DNA of 64,000 nt from Chaetomium olivaceum. Taxonomy: Eukaryota > Ascomycota > Sordariomycetes > Sordariales > Chaetomiaceae. The position numbers and the translations under genes are program-made. Below, in pieces: positions 1 through 11,858 of the stretch (position 1 is its first letter; each line of letters begins with the position of its first letter). The notes beneath the pieces were generated by a model. The model was given only the letters and a program-made list of their open reading frames with translations. It searched no databases and was not told where the DNA came from. The DNA lies in the NCBI GenBank assembly GCA_039881045.1, contig JAYWVB010000053.1:62001-126000 (forward strand), read 5' to 3'.

Positions 1-2596
1 TACACGTGCCGTACGATCCATAGAATCGACGCATCATGACACCGGGTCTACTTTTTTGGCCCCGCGGCGTGCTAATGGCACGAGTCGAGTGGCCGCCGCA
101 AAAGTCACAGGCTCTAACAGAGCCGCGAGCAAGAGGCGGGCCGTCACCGTTCCCGATTCGGGGGACGATGATAGCGAGCTGACAGAACTCTCCGACTCGG
201 ACGATGGCGACGATTCCGATGAGCCTTTGAGCAAACCACGAGTCAAACCCCGAGTCACCGGTCCTCTCGCCGCCATTAACCATAAAGCATTGCTTGCCGT
301 ATCTCGAGAGTCAGGAACAGCAACACCCGAGGGCGATGAGCTAGCTTCCGTATTGGCAGCCGTTGATAGCGACAGCTCCGAATTTGACGCACAGGCTCTG
401 TTAAGCGACAGTGACTTTTCAGACGTGGAGGACGGGCCCGGGGATGATGCCGGCAATGCTGGCGATGGTGGTCAAGGTCTGAATGGTGCGGACGCCGAGG
501 ACGAGAACGACACTGGCCAAAACGCCCCTCCTTCGGCTCTCGATGTAGCCATGAGCAGTCGCCGCGCCTATCGAGCCTATGTCAGTAGACGCCGGGTCAA
601 GAGCAACCGTAATCGTCTGGAGGCGAATCACCCGGAACTCAAGACGATGTGGAAGGAACTCGAAGATATGCCCATCTTGAAAGCGGGCAAGGCAAAGCAG
701 CCCGAGTCCATCTCTCGTCAACTCAAACCGTTTCAGCTGGAAGGCTTGGCTTGGATGATGGCGATGGAAAAGACTGAGTGGAAAGGTGGTTTGCTCGGGG
801 ATGAGATGGGCCTAGGCAAAACCATCCAAGCCGTCTCCCTCATCATGTCCGACTTCCCTGCCAAGAAGCCTTCTTTGGTGCTGGTGCCCCCAGTTGCCTT
901 GATGCAGTGGATGACGGAAATCGAGTCCTACACGGATGGGACACTCAAAACTCTCGTCTTCCACGGCACCAATACCAAGTCAAAGAACCTCACGGTCAAG
1001 GACGTCAAGAAGTACGACGTAGTCATCATGTCGTACAACAGCCTGGAATCCATGTACCGAAAGCAGGAGAAGGGCTTCAAGCGCAAGGCTGGATTTTCAA
1101 AGAGAAGTCGATCATTCACCAGACCGACTTCCACCGTGTGATCCTCGACGAGGCTCACTGCATCAAGACCCGGACGACAATGACGGCCAAAGCATGCTTT
1201 GCTCTCAAGGTTACATACCGCTGGTGTCTATCCGGCACTCCACTGCAAAACCGCATTGGCGAGTTCTTTTCGTTGATCCGCTTCCTCAACGTCCGCCCTT
1301 TCGCCTGCTATCTCTGCAAGAGCTGCCCCTGTTCCACCCTCGAATGGCAGATGGACGATGATAATAAATGCACAGGCTGTGGGCACGGCGGGATGCAGCA
1401 TGTGTCGGTCTTCAACCAGGAGCTTCTGAACCCCATCCAAAAGTACGGTAACCGTGCTGGTGGCGCCGATGCCTTCAGGAAGCTTCGCATCTTGACCGAC
1501 CGTATCATGCTGCGTCGGCTGAAGATCGACCACACCGACTCGATGGAGCTTCCCGTCAAGGAGATCAACGTTGAACGACAGTTCTTTGGCGAAGAGGAGA
1601 ACGATTTTGCCAACAGCATCATGACGAGCGGCCAGCGTAAATTCGACACCTACGTCGCCAGCGGTGTCCTCCTCAACAACTATGCCAACATTTTCGGCCT
1701 TATTATGCAGATGCGCCAAGTAGCCGACCATCCGGATCTGATCCTCAGAAAAACAGCGAGGGCGGCCAGAACGTTCTCGTATGTAGCATCTGCGACGAGC
1801 CTGCTGAGGATGCCATTCGGTCCCAGTGCAAGCACGACTTCTGCCGGACATGTGTCAGGAGCTACCTAAACTCAACAAACAGCCCGAACTGCCCGCGGTG
1901 CCACATTCCGCTCTCCATTGACCTCGAGCAGCCCGAGATGGAGCAAGACGAGGCACAGGTCAAGAAGTCGTCCATCATCAACCGTATCAAGATGGAGAAC
2001 TGGACGTCGTCGTCCAAGATTGAGCTGTTGGTTCACGAGTTGCACAAGCTCCGCTCCGACAACGCGTCGCACAAGTCCATCATCTTCTCCCAATTCACAA
2101 CGATGCTGCAGCTCATCGAGTGGCGCCTGCACCGTGCCGGTATCACTACTGTCATGCTCGATGGCAGCATGACCCCAGCCCAGCGGCAAGCTTCGATTCA
2201 GCACTTCATGACCAATGTCAATGTTGAGGTCTTCCTAGTTTCCTTGAAGGCCGGTGGCGTGGCGCTGAACCTCACCGAGGCGTCTCGGGTCTTCATCGTG
2301 GATCCTTGGTGGAACCCTGCAGCGTACGTCTCCCCTTGTGCGGTGTGCTCCTGAAGTTGTAATGCTAACTTGAAATTCAAAACAGTGAATGGCAGTCCGC
2401 CGATCGGTGCCACCGCATCGGCCAAACCCGTCCCTGTACCATCACCAGACTCTGCATCGAGGATTCGGTCGAGAGCCGTATGGTTCTGCTCCAAGAGAAG
2501 AAGACTAACATGATCAACTCAACGATCAATGCCGATGATGCAGCGATGGACTCGCTTAGCCCAGAGGATCTCCAGTTTTTGTTCCGCGGCAACTAA
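1..2596 (+). CDS. RAD16: RAD16-type SNF2/RING DNA repair ATPase (5' partial, two frameshifts)
   Basis: Swi2/Snf2 ATPase with an embedded RING finger, the RAD16 subunit that works with RAD7 in global-genome nucleotide excision repair in the nucleus. The frame is open to the left edge with no in-frame ATG, so the start lies outside. At least 844 residues follow. An acidic Ser/Asp-rich N-terminus leads to Walker A DEMGLGKT (about 800-825) and the DEAH box DEAHCIK (about 1150). Next come the RAD16-specific Cys cluster (1305-1390), a C3HC4 RING (about 1783-1900) and the C-terminal helicase lobe with SLKAGGVALNL and RCHRIGQTRP. One intron, 2324-2385 (GTACGT..CAG, branch GCTAAC), splits the last lobe. 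The reading frame breaks near 1091-1096 and near 1749-1753 (a run of five A). Adding one base at each place gives a continuous protein. I read these as sequence errors rather than decay because all catalytic motifs are intact. Family assignment is firm. Confidence 0.93.
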
Positions 2597-3626
2597 CAAC
2601 ATCTTACCCGCGATGGACGCGGGTTTACGTATTTGGGCGTTTTGCCCCTTTCTTTTGCTATTTTACTCCGGTATGGCTATTTTTTTGCCATGCGTTGTCA
2701 CCACCGACAATACTCGTGTCGCGCCATATAGGCCTTGACCTGGTGGCGGGTGTATTGGGGGATCATTAGGGATATGGGATGGGTTATGAGTTCGCGAGAT
2801 GTACGAAGTACGGTATAGATAAAGCTCTCGGTTTTATCATAAACGGTTGCCGGGCGGTTCGTGGTGGACGGACATAGGAACCGGGGAGTTGCTCGACTTG
2901 CTCATGAATGGAGCTGTCTGTATGGCTTTGATAACGGATATTTGTCGGAATACAAACTAAATATAAATATAGCTGCGCCGAGTCCTAGGAGGCTTGCTCG
3001 TTGAGCTCAGCATCGCTGGCTATGTTGGTGTTCCAGCGGCTCATGCTGCTGGGTCTGGGCCACCTTCAAAGTCTCGGCGTTCAATGCCCAGTCCCCCACA
3101 GTGGCCGATGCACCCCACCACCCGCTCCCCAAGATGCGGGGTTGCGCGCCAGCAGCCCTGTAAATGGGTCCTCTAACCGCAAACGATTGGATGAACGGGA
3201 CAAAATCCCTGCCTCTGTAACAGGAGGAGGGACAAACGATCACCAAGACAGCGTCATCTTCTGTGCCACGCGGGCCAGCTCGTTTCCTTTCCATGTGCTG
3301 TACTACCCCTGAGTCCGTGGGTTCCGGTTCCTCCAAGCTGCTTTGAGCTTTGGTGAACGAGTCCTCTCCACTTCCTTCTTTGCAGTCTTGAATACAGCCT
3401 TGCACATTACTATCACTACTTCTTCCTTTTGCTGATGGTTCATATCCGAGGGAGAACTGGACGCTTATTGTTTTAGGCACTCTTTTTGGGTTTTGCTTGT
3501 CAAGCCGCCTTGAATTGGCATATATGGGCTTTGGATAAAGAGATGAGGATTTGTTAATCCATCTATCACTCTGTTTTAGCAGTTCCTGGTTCTCTTCCCT
3601 TCGCCCTCCCATCTCGACATCCCAAG
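2597..3626. other. Intergenic, RAD16 3' flank and glutaminase promoter
   Basis: No supportable gene. The left part is the RAD16 3' flank. The right part runs into the glutaminase leader, which is CT-rich before the ATG at 3627. A minus-strand open frame at 3007-3612 has no recognisable domain or splice structure and lies across the promoter, so I treat it as chance. Confidence 0.6.
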
Positions 3627-6276
3627 ATGCGATTCAACTTCCTAGTGCTGGCCGCTACGGCCGGCGCATCGACGCTCACCCCCAACGTGCTACCCCTGAT
3701 CGTCCGCAACCCATACCTCAGCACCTGGCTATCCAACGCTCGCGACGCACCATGGGAGAACTGGCCCATGTTCTATACCGGCGCCCACGTAAGGGAAACC
3801 CGCATTCCTTTGGACCGCTCCGCTCCCCGCCCGCGCTGACTCGAGAGACAAAAACAGGTCGGTTTTTCGGTCATGGCCTCCGTCCCCGAGACGGGCAAGG
3901 TGTACCCGCTCCTCGGCCGCCCACACGACTCTCTACGTCCCGACCACCGCACGTACCAGGTTGCATACCCGGAGTACCTGGGCGCCACGTTCGACGCGTC
4001 GACCACCAACCTGACGTACCAGGTCTCGGGGAAGCTGCCGACCGAGACCGCGCGCCTGACGCTGTCGTTTCTGTCGCCCATCACGCCGTCGTCTACGTTC
4101 AGGCAGTCGATCCCCGCCGCGTATCTGACCGTTGTTGCGGAGGGTTGTCTGGATGTGAATGTGTATACGGATGCCAATGGGGAGTGGGTCACGGGGAATA
4201 GGGGCAATGAGGTGAAGTGGGAGATGCATAAGCATGGTCGCTCCAAGCATAGCGGTTCCGAAAACGGAACGGCTCTCAAGACGTGGAAGGTGTCTCGGGT
4301 TTACGAGGAGCTCTTTACTGAGTATGCCGATCGGGCTGAGTGGGGGACGTTGCACTTCACGGGGCCGGCCGATGCGTACCACCAGGCTGGGACGTCTGCT
4401 CTTCTGCGCCAGCACTTCGCCGAGAAGGGGGTTTTGAAGAATGAGGTCGACAAGAAGTTCCGCAGGGTCATGGACGAGGAGCCGGCGTTTGCCTTCGCCA
4501 AGGCCTTCAGCCTCACCGACAAGAAACGGGCGAGCTGCCACAGCAAGACGGACAGCGTTACGTTTACCTTTGCGCTGGTGCAGGACCCCGTGGTACAGTT
4601 TGCCAGGGCCAAGGGGATTGCGTACATGAAACCGCTCTGGCAGTCGCACATCCCCAATGCCGACGAGCTGATCTCGTACCACTATAACGACTTCCATACC
4701 GCAGCATCCCTGGCCCGGAACTACTCGGACTCGCTCGCGCACGACGCGTACAGCTCCGGCTCGCGGGACTACCAGGATATCGCTGCGCTTTCGGCCCGCC
4801 AGGTCCTGGGCGCGACGCAGTTCTCCGGAACCCCCGAGAACACCATCCTCTTCCTAAAGGAGATCTCGTCCAACGGCAACTTCCAGACGGTCGACGTCAT
4901 CTTCCCGGCCTTCCCCTTCTTCCTGTACACCAACCCGAAATGGCTGGCGTACCTGCTCGAGCCCCTCCTCGAGCACCAGCTCAGCGGCCAGTACCCAAAC
5001 GACTACAGCATGCACGACTTGGGGTCGCACTTCCCCAACGCGACGGGCCACTCGGACGGAAACGACGAGTACATGCCGGTCGAGGAATGCGGCAACATGC
5101 TCATCATGGGCCTCGCGCTCGCCAACGCCCTGCGCTACGACACCGAGCCGGTTTTCGTCAACGCGCCCGCGGGCAACAGCGCGGAAGCCATCCCCAACGT
5201 CTCCGGTGATTGGCAAGCCCACGTAGACGAGTACGGCATCGACCTCCCGAAGCCCACCGACACTGCGACGGGTAGCAGCACAGGCCGTAAGGCGGCCGAG
5301 AAATGGCTCTCGCGCTCCTACAAGCTCTGGGACCAGTGGACGGGCTACCTGGTGCGCGAGTCGCTGATCCCGCACAACCAGCTGTGCACCGACGACTTCG
5401 CCGGCTGGCTGGCCAACCAGACCAACCTTGCGCTCAAGGGCATCGTCGGTATCAAGGCAATGAGTGAGATCGCGGATTTGGTCGGCAAGGACGACGACGC
5501 GAAACGGTATAAAGAGATTGCGGCAAATTATATTGATAAGTGGCAGGAGTACGGCATCTCAAGGGATGGCACGCATGCGAAGCTGGCGTATACGTGGTAT
5601 GGGTCGTGGACGACCATCTATAACTTGTATGCCGACTCGTTGTTGTGTTTCCACGTCAAGGGGGATAGGGACGATGGCAAGTCCGCACCAGGTGGTAGCC
5701 TTCGGAGAGACGGCCAGAAACCGATCGGAGGGGGCGCGATGGAAGCGAGGTGTTCGTCCCGGACGAGGTGTACCAGATGCAGAGCGATTGGTACCATGCC
5801 GTGCTACAAAAGTATGGCTTGCCCCTCGACTCGAGGCACTTGTATACCAAGAGTGATTGGGAGTTCTTTGCCGCGGCTGTTACGGGCAGGAAGACGAGGA
5901 CGGAGATCTTGACCTCTGTGGCGCGGTGGGTGAACGAGACTGTTGTCGGTAGGTTTTGATGCCCCGTTTAACTGCTTACTTACCTTGGGCCATTGGGTGG
6001 TAAGGAAACTAACAGAGCGCAGATCGGCCGTTTACGGACCTATACGAGACTGAGGGCGATGGCAATTTCCCGAACAATATCAGGTTCATGGCGCGACCGG
6101 TCGTTGGCGGGCACTTCGCCTCTCTGGCGCTGGAGAGGGCGTGCGGAGGCAAGGCCGTTGAGGCGCTGCGTTTCCTGGACGAGAAGCCGCCCGCCGTGAT
6201 TGATGTGGAAAGGGTGCTGCAGGTGGAACGGCAGCATGTTGGAGCGGCGTCGGACAGCGAGTGGGACGATCTCTAG
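3627..6276 (+). CDS. gtaA: Secreted glutaminase A (GtaA family), one frameshift
   Basis: Extracellular L-glutaminase of the fungal GtaA family (DUF4964/5127/4965/1793 architecture), which hydrolyses glutamine to glutamate and ammonia. The first about 15 residues (MRFNFLVLAATAGAS) form a signal peptide. The exons are 3627-3788, 3858-5948 and 6023-6276; introns 3789-3857 and 5949-6022 have GT..AG ends, and the second carries a CTAAC branch site. Family-typical stretches are WENWPMFYTGAHVGFSV at the first splice junction, EYMPVEECGNM, a long helical segment with QTNLALKGIVG, and near the end LPLDSRHLYTKSDWEFF and FMARPVVGGHF. The frame breaks within 5715-5745, probably in the GGGGG run at about 5731. 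One added base gives a continuous product of 835 residues. A hidden intron there is less likely, because candidate GT..AG pairs would be under 40 bp. Upstream and downstream genes run the same way but are unrelated. Confidence 0.9.
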
Positions 6277-7195
6277 AAGCGCGGCTGAAGTCTCCGAACC
6301 CGATGTCGTGCGTCGTTTGTCGATGCAAGTGGTGTATGGTTCTTTGGTCGGGGTGCGAGTTTTGCCGAGTAGAGGTTACACAGTATCTAGTATAACAGGT
6401 CTCCAAATGTTGTCGGCGTTTACCACCGCATCTTTGGCGAATCAGGGCTTGACAATCATCGCATCCAACACCTTGTTTTTGGTGTTGCAGCCTTGCCACA
6501 ACCAGGGCGACCAATCGCGTATCGAGCTCGAGTTGTCCAATGGATGAGAACGCTTCTCAGTGTTCCCATTTTCTCATGATGCAGAATTGACCAAAGCCTT
6601 GAATTTTTTCTATAACTCATAGGCGGAATGAATTGAATTGATTCTATTGAAGCCGACAGTTGATGTTTTCCGTACCTATTCAAGACTTGAGTTTGGAGGC
6701 GGCTGTGTGTGCGGAGAATTGTGGATCGCATTGAGCTTCACCTCCACCCTAACAGCGCCAAGTTCATTAGCGCAGCTAGCTATTTTGAGCTAGCCCACAA
6801 TCGGAACATCCATTATGCAATAATCCAGAAGGAGCGAGCGCGACTGGACGAACGTGGTCGTACGCATCGTCGCCTCCAAAAATTTCGCCTCTCTTCCTCT
6901 CTCCGCCCTGCGTTGACTCGGCACACACTCCGCCCTACCCTTCCCAGCACGATTTCTTTGTCGTCGCCATCGACACATACCCCACTCCATTTCCCTTTCA
7001 CCTCCAATTGTGAGGAACGGGAAACTTTACAGTACTTCAATTTTCCCCAACCTCGATCTTCGCGATCCGATAATCTTTTTCCCCTTTCCACAGCCTTCTG
7101 CTAATCTCGCTCCACTTCGCAAAGTTGAGAGCGGTTCGCCTCAGCCTTCTTTCTCCTCCATTTCATCAATTTCGTAACACCCGCAATCCATCACA
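6277..7195. other. Intergenic, promoter and leader of the RRM gene
   Basis: No gene seen. The last about 300 bp (6880-7190) are strongly pyrimidine-rich on the + strand (repeated CTTCC and TTTCC tracts), as in many highly expressed filamentous-fungal promoters. This suggests that the transcription start of the RRM gene lies here. There is no clear TATA box. Confidence 0.5.
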
Positions 7196-8520
7196 ATGGC
7201 GACCACGTCGATGGACTATGAAGCGGCGGCGCTACGATGGTAAGCACAGCCTCTATTTTTCGTCATCAACGTGACGACGGCGCATCTCACCGCATGCCAT
7301 CACTTTCGATAGCTACAATTGCTAACTCGTGTCCTCAGATGACGGCCCTCGCTACGACCGCGACCGTAGTGCGTCGCCTCGTCGCGACGATGGCCACGAC
7401 TCTCGTCGTCGCTCCATGTCCCCGAACGGCAACGACCGGTATGTCGCACCAATTAATTGCCACATGCAACCTCGGCAGAACCACCCGCTAATATACACAC
7501 AACAGTGCTCCCATCAAGAGCGACGGCGGCAACAAGGATGACGATGGCGCTCACAACCCTGGCTCGAACCTCTTTGTGACGGGCATTCACCCTCGTCTGG
7601 AGGAGTCGGAGATCACTCGCCTCTTTGAGAAGTACGGTGAGGTCGAGAAATGCCAAATCATGAAGGACCCGCACTCTGGCGAGTCCCGTGGTTTTGGTTT
7701 CGTCAAGATGGTCACTTCTGAAATGGCCGATGCTGCCATAGAGGGCTTGCGCGGCGAGGTCATCGAGGGCCGCACCCTTAACATTGAGAAGGCACGCCGT
7801 GTCCGCCCCCGCACCCCTACTCCGGGCAAGTACTTTGGCCCTCCCAAGCGTGGTACGTTATTATTCCGGATCCCCTCTCCATCATGTCGATGCTGATTAA
7901 TATAGACCCCCGCGGTGGTGGTGGCGGTGGCCGCTTTGACGACCGTCGTCGTGGTGGTTACGGCGGCGGCGGTGGCTACGGTGGTGGTGGCTATGGTCGC
8001 GATGATTCGTACCGTGGCGGTCAGCGTGGCTACGGCCGTGATGACCGTGGCTACGACCGTGGCTACGATCGCGGTTATGATCGTGGCTATGGTGGTGGCG
8101 GCGGTGGTGGCGGACGCGACTACCGTGACGACCGTGGCTACAGCCGTGAGTACCGCGAGGAGCGTGGTGGTGGCAGTGGCGGCTACGAACGCCGTGAGCG
8201 CGGTGGTGGTGGTGATGACGCTTATGGCGGTCGCGTTGATCGCTATGGCGGTGGCGGTGGTCGTGAGGACCGCGAGCGCTACGGAGGTGGCCGTGGTGGT
8301 GCTCCTGATGACCGCCGCGGTCCCAGCTATGATCGCGAGCGCGGCTATGATCGTCCCAGCGACCGCGACTCTCGCCCTCGTGACCCTGCTCCCAGCGCCG
8401 CCGGTGCTTATGCCGACGCAGCCCCCCGTGGCGATACCCGTGAGCCTTATGGTAACATCGCTTGCCACCCCACTCCCGAATAATTTGGCAATACTAACTG
8501 GACCAGCAGGCGGCCGTTAA
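7196..8520 (+). CDS. RRM plus RGG-repeat RNA-binding protein (Tra2/SR-like)
   Basis: Nuclear RNA-binding protein resembling transformer-2/SR splicing factors. An Arg/Ser/Asp-rich N-terminus (RSASPRRDDG) precedes a single RRM with RNP2-like LFVTGI and RNP1 RGFGFVKM. A long C-terminal tail is rich in Gly, Arg, Tyr and Asp (RGG/GYGG repeats, 7906-8451) and ends in YGGR. Five exons are 7196-7239, 7339-7438, 7506-7852, 7906-8451 and 8510-8520; all introns are GT..AG with TAAC-like branch sites. The start is ambiguous. ATG at 7218 gives an uninterrupted 341-residue protein beginning MKRRRYDDD. The better-placed ATGs at 7196 and 7211 share a different frame that stops immediately after the first splice. 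Either those are an upstream ORF or two bases are missing near 7220. The RGG tail suggests arginine methylation and phase-separating RNP behaviour, which is an inference from composition. Confidence 0.87.
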
Positions 8521-11500
8521 ATCTTGACCCGACAGCAAGACTCGCTGCGTAGGCCTGCTTGCCATCTAACCGAGTCACAGCACGGATTTTTTTTTTTCTC
8601 GTTTTCGCTTTTGGCATGGGCACATAATTCGGATATCCCAAAATTCGATCGATTGGAGTTCACGGCAGGGATGGGAGGGTTAATGGCCCTGTTTCGGCAC
8701 ATCGCCTTTCATCAAACTGGTCCTAGATCTTAGCCATGGGGTGCGACATTCGACATGATGGCAATGGGATCTAGCTGGGTCTGCAGCACTAGCCGACATT
8801 GTCTAAGTCCCCCATCTAATCCTCTTCGCTTCCCTCGGCTTGGATCAGAAAACGGGTCGGATGGGAGCCGCCTCTGTACGATTATTTTTTTCCTCTTGCG
8901 CCTTTCACGCCACAGCGGCACATCAGATACCGTGACGACTCTGCAACAGCAGCAAATCCTATCGCGGGGGGGGTTCTCTTCCGTAGTCGGCATGATACGA
9001 AAACACCATCAACCTACAGCACCTTTGATCGTGACAGCCAACACAGCCTTTAATGCCCGTCGATTTCGTGGCAGCGTCTCTGGGCTAGCTGGCAACTATC
9101 GGCCTGTTCTGGATGGCCATGCAGCGCCTGCGACTATGTAAACCGCGACTCTCGCTCTCCGCTCTTTGATTCTTCGTCTGCAGCCGTCGATCTCGTCATG
9201 CCGTGCGTGAACATTTGCAACCCGCTGCCCGCCTCCGTCCCGCCCAGTCGATTCCGTGAACAGCGGCCGGAAACTTCAACATTAACCCTCTAGCCCTGTG
9301 GTGTACCTAACTGCAATTACCAGCTCGATGAGCCACGGATTCGCGCGAGGAGAGGTAAGGTCCGCTCCCGCATGAGACAGAAGAGCTAACCTTGATGTTC
9401 ATAGGGCTAAGGTGGTTTGAGCAGCCGTTCTTTGGCCCATTATTCTTTCGGTGGCGTGGTCAGATTCCATTTACAACCTCGGCGATGATCTTCCTCACGT
9501 GTCTCAAATGGTCTTGGCGTACGTGGTTTGATGTACTCAGGCCCCGTGTAGGCGGAGGGGGTTCCACATGAGGCTGAGACATCACTTCCAACACAACACG
9601 CATAATGCTATGGCATGGCGTGTTATACCCCGGCTCTTGCGTGCGGCGGGATGTCATCCCTTGGCCGGCCCGGCGCGTGGTTGGGTTGGAGATCTTGCGG
9701 CTCTTATGTTTGTAATCCGTACCTCACTTAGTTCTCGCGGGTGTGGGGGAAGATGGCACAGTGGTTGGGTGAGTTGGTTTGTGTGGGTCTGTCTTGACGT
9801 CTTCCGTTTACATCACCTCCAATATCTCGTCATTCAAGGCCAAGCGGTCTTTGTTTTACTTACTCTCGGTGTTCTCTTCTCGCCACTCTTATATAATAGT
9901 ATCATCAACCGGCAATGCCAAGCTCAGTCTTCGTTGAGGTGTCAGCGAAATGCGTAAGACAGTGGGAGCTTGGAAACTTCTGCCCCTGCACTCTTGCTTT
10001 GTAAGGAATAATGTTGAGTCCCATTCATCATCAAGTCTCGGCTTGTTGCCTCGTGATATTTTTATGCTTGGAAACCAACCTCCTCGGGATTCGGATGAAT
10101 TACGCAGTGAGAAATAGCAGGTCTTCCTAACCCCGGTTGAGTCGCTGGACGAATCCTGTCTCCCACCCCATGCCATGCGCCGTGTCGGCGAGAGCAGGGG
10201 ACAGCCTGACTAGGTAGCACGGAGATAACCGCAGAGGATGGACTTAGGGAATGCTTCCCCAGACTGTTAACCTGTTTGGATCCTTCTCCTCGGGGCGTTG
10301 GTCGGAGGAGCTGCAGGTCGCTCATGTGGTAAGATGGGTGAGCCAAACGATCGGTGCGAAAGATGCCGTCTTGGACTCCAATGGTGCCCTCCCTCGGGCA
10401 TCTCGGATGGTTGGGTTGTGAGTGCGGCATCAACCTTGATTGCCGCATCTACTTTCTTTTTCTCTTTCATTTTCATTTTGTTCTTTGTTTTTTCAAGGTT
10501 GGCAATGTCATTGAGATGCTTAAAATCTACGCCGTGTTGATGTCCCGGGATGGGGTGTTAGTTCCCCTTTGTGGACAAGAAAAACTATTTGGTGTTTCTT
10601 GTCACGTTCCCTACCCGAAACCGAGTTTGTATCTGGTTCTGGAAGGTTGCTCGTTTCGTGAAACAATGGTTCAAAAGTCCGGGCAGTCCAGACCGACCGT
10701 GTGCAACAACCCGAAAGCCCTGCAAGACCGTCCAATCAACCGGCGGTCGATTAGAAATGCACGGATATGCCTTGCCGAGTGGCACCGAGGGACGAAGCCC
10801 GGGGGGGTCTCACATGCAGTGTCAGCAGTGACCGCGTGGCACGTCGGGAGATTGTTGAGCTAGGTACTGAGTGAGGTGTGAATGTGCTTCACTGAGAACA
10901 CACGAAAGCTATGGTGATGAATACCCAGCCATAGGGCCGTGTCCAACTTGAAAATTGAAGCGAGGAAGTGGTGGAACGGCGGAGCAGGAACAGCAGGCCT
11001 CGGGGGATTCCCGATTCTCCGGGTGTGAAGAGTGTGCGAGTTGTGGATCATGGTTTCCAGAGCCAAGCCGGGGAAGGGAAGCGGGGAGTCCATTCCAACT
11101 GGAAGTGCCTCAGCTTTTTTCTTTTGACAGAAAGTCGGTGTTTGAAGCCGCCGTGCACGATGGCGGCAGGTCATCGATGTCATGCCGCCAACGCTAAGCT
11201 TTTGAGGGTTGCGTTCGGCCGACTGCCTCTCCAATTGCTGTGGATAGAGGGAAGGCAACTGTGGAGGGAAGGAACCGGAACGGAGTCGGGAAATGGGGTC
11301 GCTTGAATGTCTCGACTTTCCAGGTTTTGCAAGTAGTTAACCAATTTTGCCCTTGATTTTTTATTTCGTGGGGTGCTTGTAATCATTTAGGTCAAGAGTT
11401 ATCACCACCTTCCACTCGTTCTGGGTTTTAATATTCTCTGCTGCCCTGCCCCTCGGAATTTTTGTTATCACGCCGCCATCTTTGCCGTTGTCACCATTGC

Positions 11501-11858
11501 CCAAACTGTTTTGTTTCCTTTATTGCATGATACGCCATTCTAGCTCCACTGGGGAATCGCCAAGCTACTTTCCATCTGCATGCTTCCACACCTGGCATCG
11601 TTCCAACAGTTCGACTTATAAGCCGATTGCACACCAGCTAAGCCTCGCATGAGGTTGTGGCCTGGCGTACAGTTATGACGGACCCCGATCATGAAAGCCG
11701 GCGGATGTTAGGACCTTCCCCCCTCAGCCATCCTCAGAGCCTCCATCACAACAACCGAGGCATTGGAGGGAGACATTAGAGGATCAGGACCAGCTCCAAA
11801 AAAACGGAAACCGCACACGAAAAGCCCGAGGATGGGATAGGAGAGGCGACTTGAATCG
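8521..11858. other. Gene-poor 3.3-kb stretch upstream of the ABC transporter
   Basis: No convincing gene, tRNA or repeat on either strand. Open frames here are short, mutually overlapping and without domains. One of 169 codons at 10354-10863 has a stretch of Phe and Leu that comes only from a T-rich tract (10450-10500). Most of the stretch probably serves as 3' flank of the RRM gene and promoter of the transporter. A noncoding transcript cannot be excluded. Confidence 0.45.

Noticed and set aside
3007..3612. 201-codon minus-strand frame upstream of the glutaminase
   Set aside because: No domain, overlaps the glutaminase promoter and leader, no splice or start support.
5680..5735. Hidden intron explaining the glutaminase frame change
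   Set aside because: Candidate GT..AG pairs give introns under 40 bp and would remove a QKP segment that seems to belong to the protein; one lost base in the G-run is simpler.
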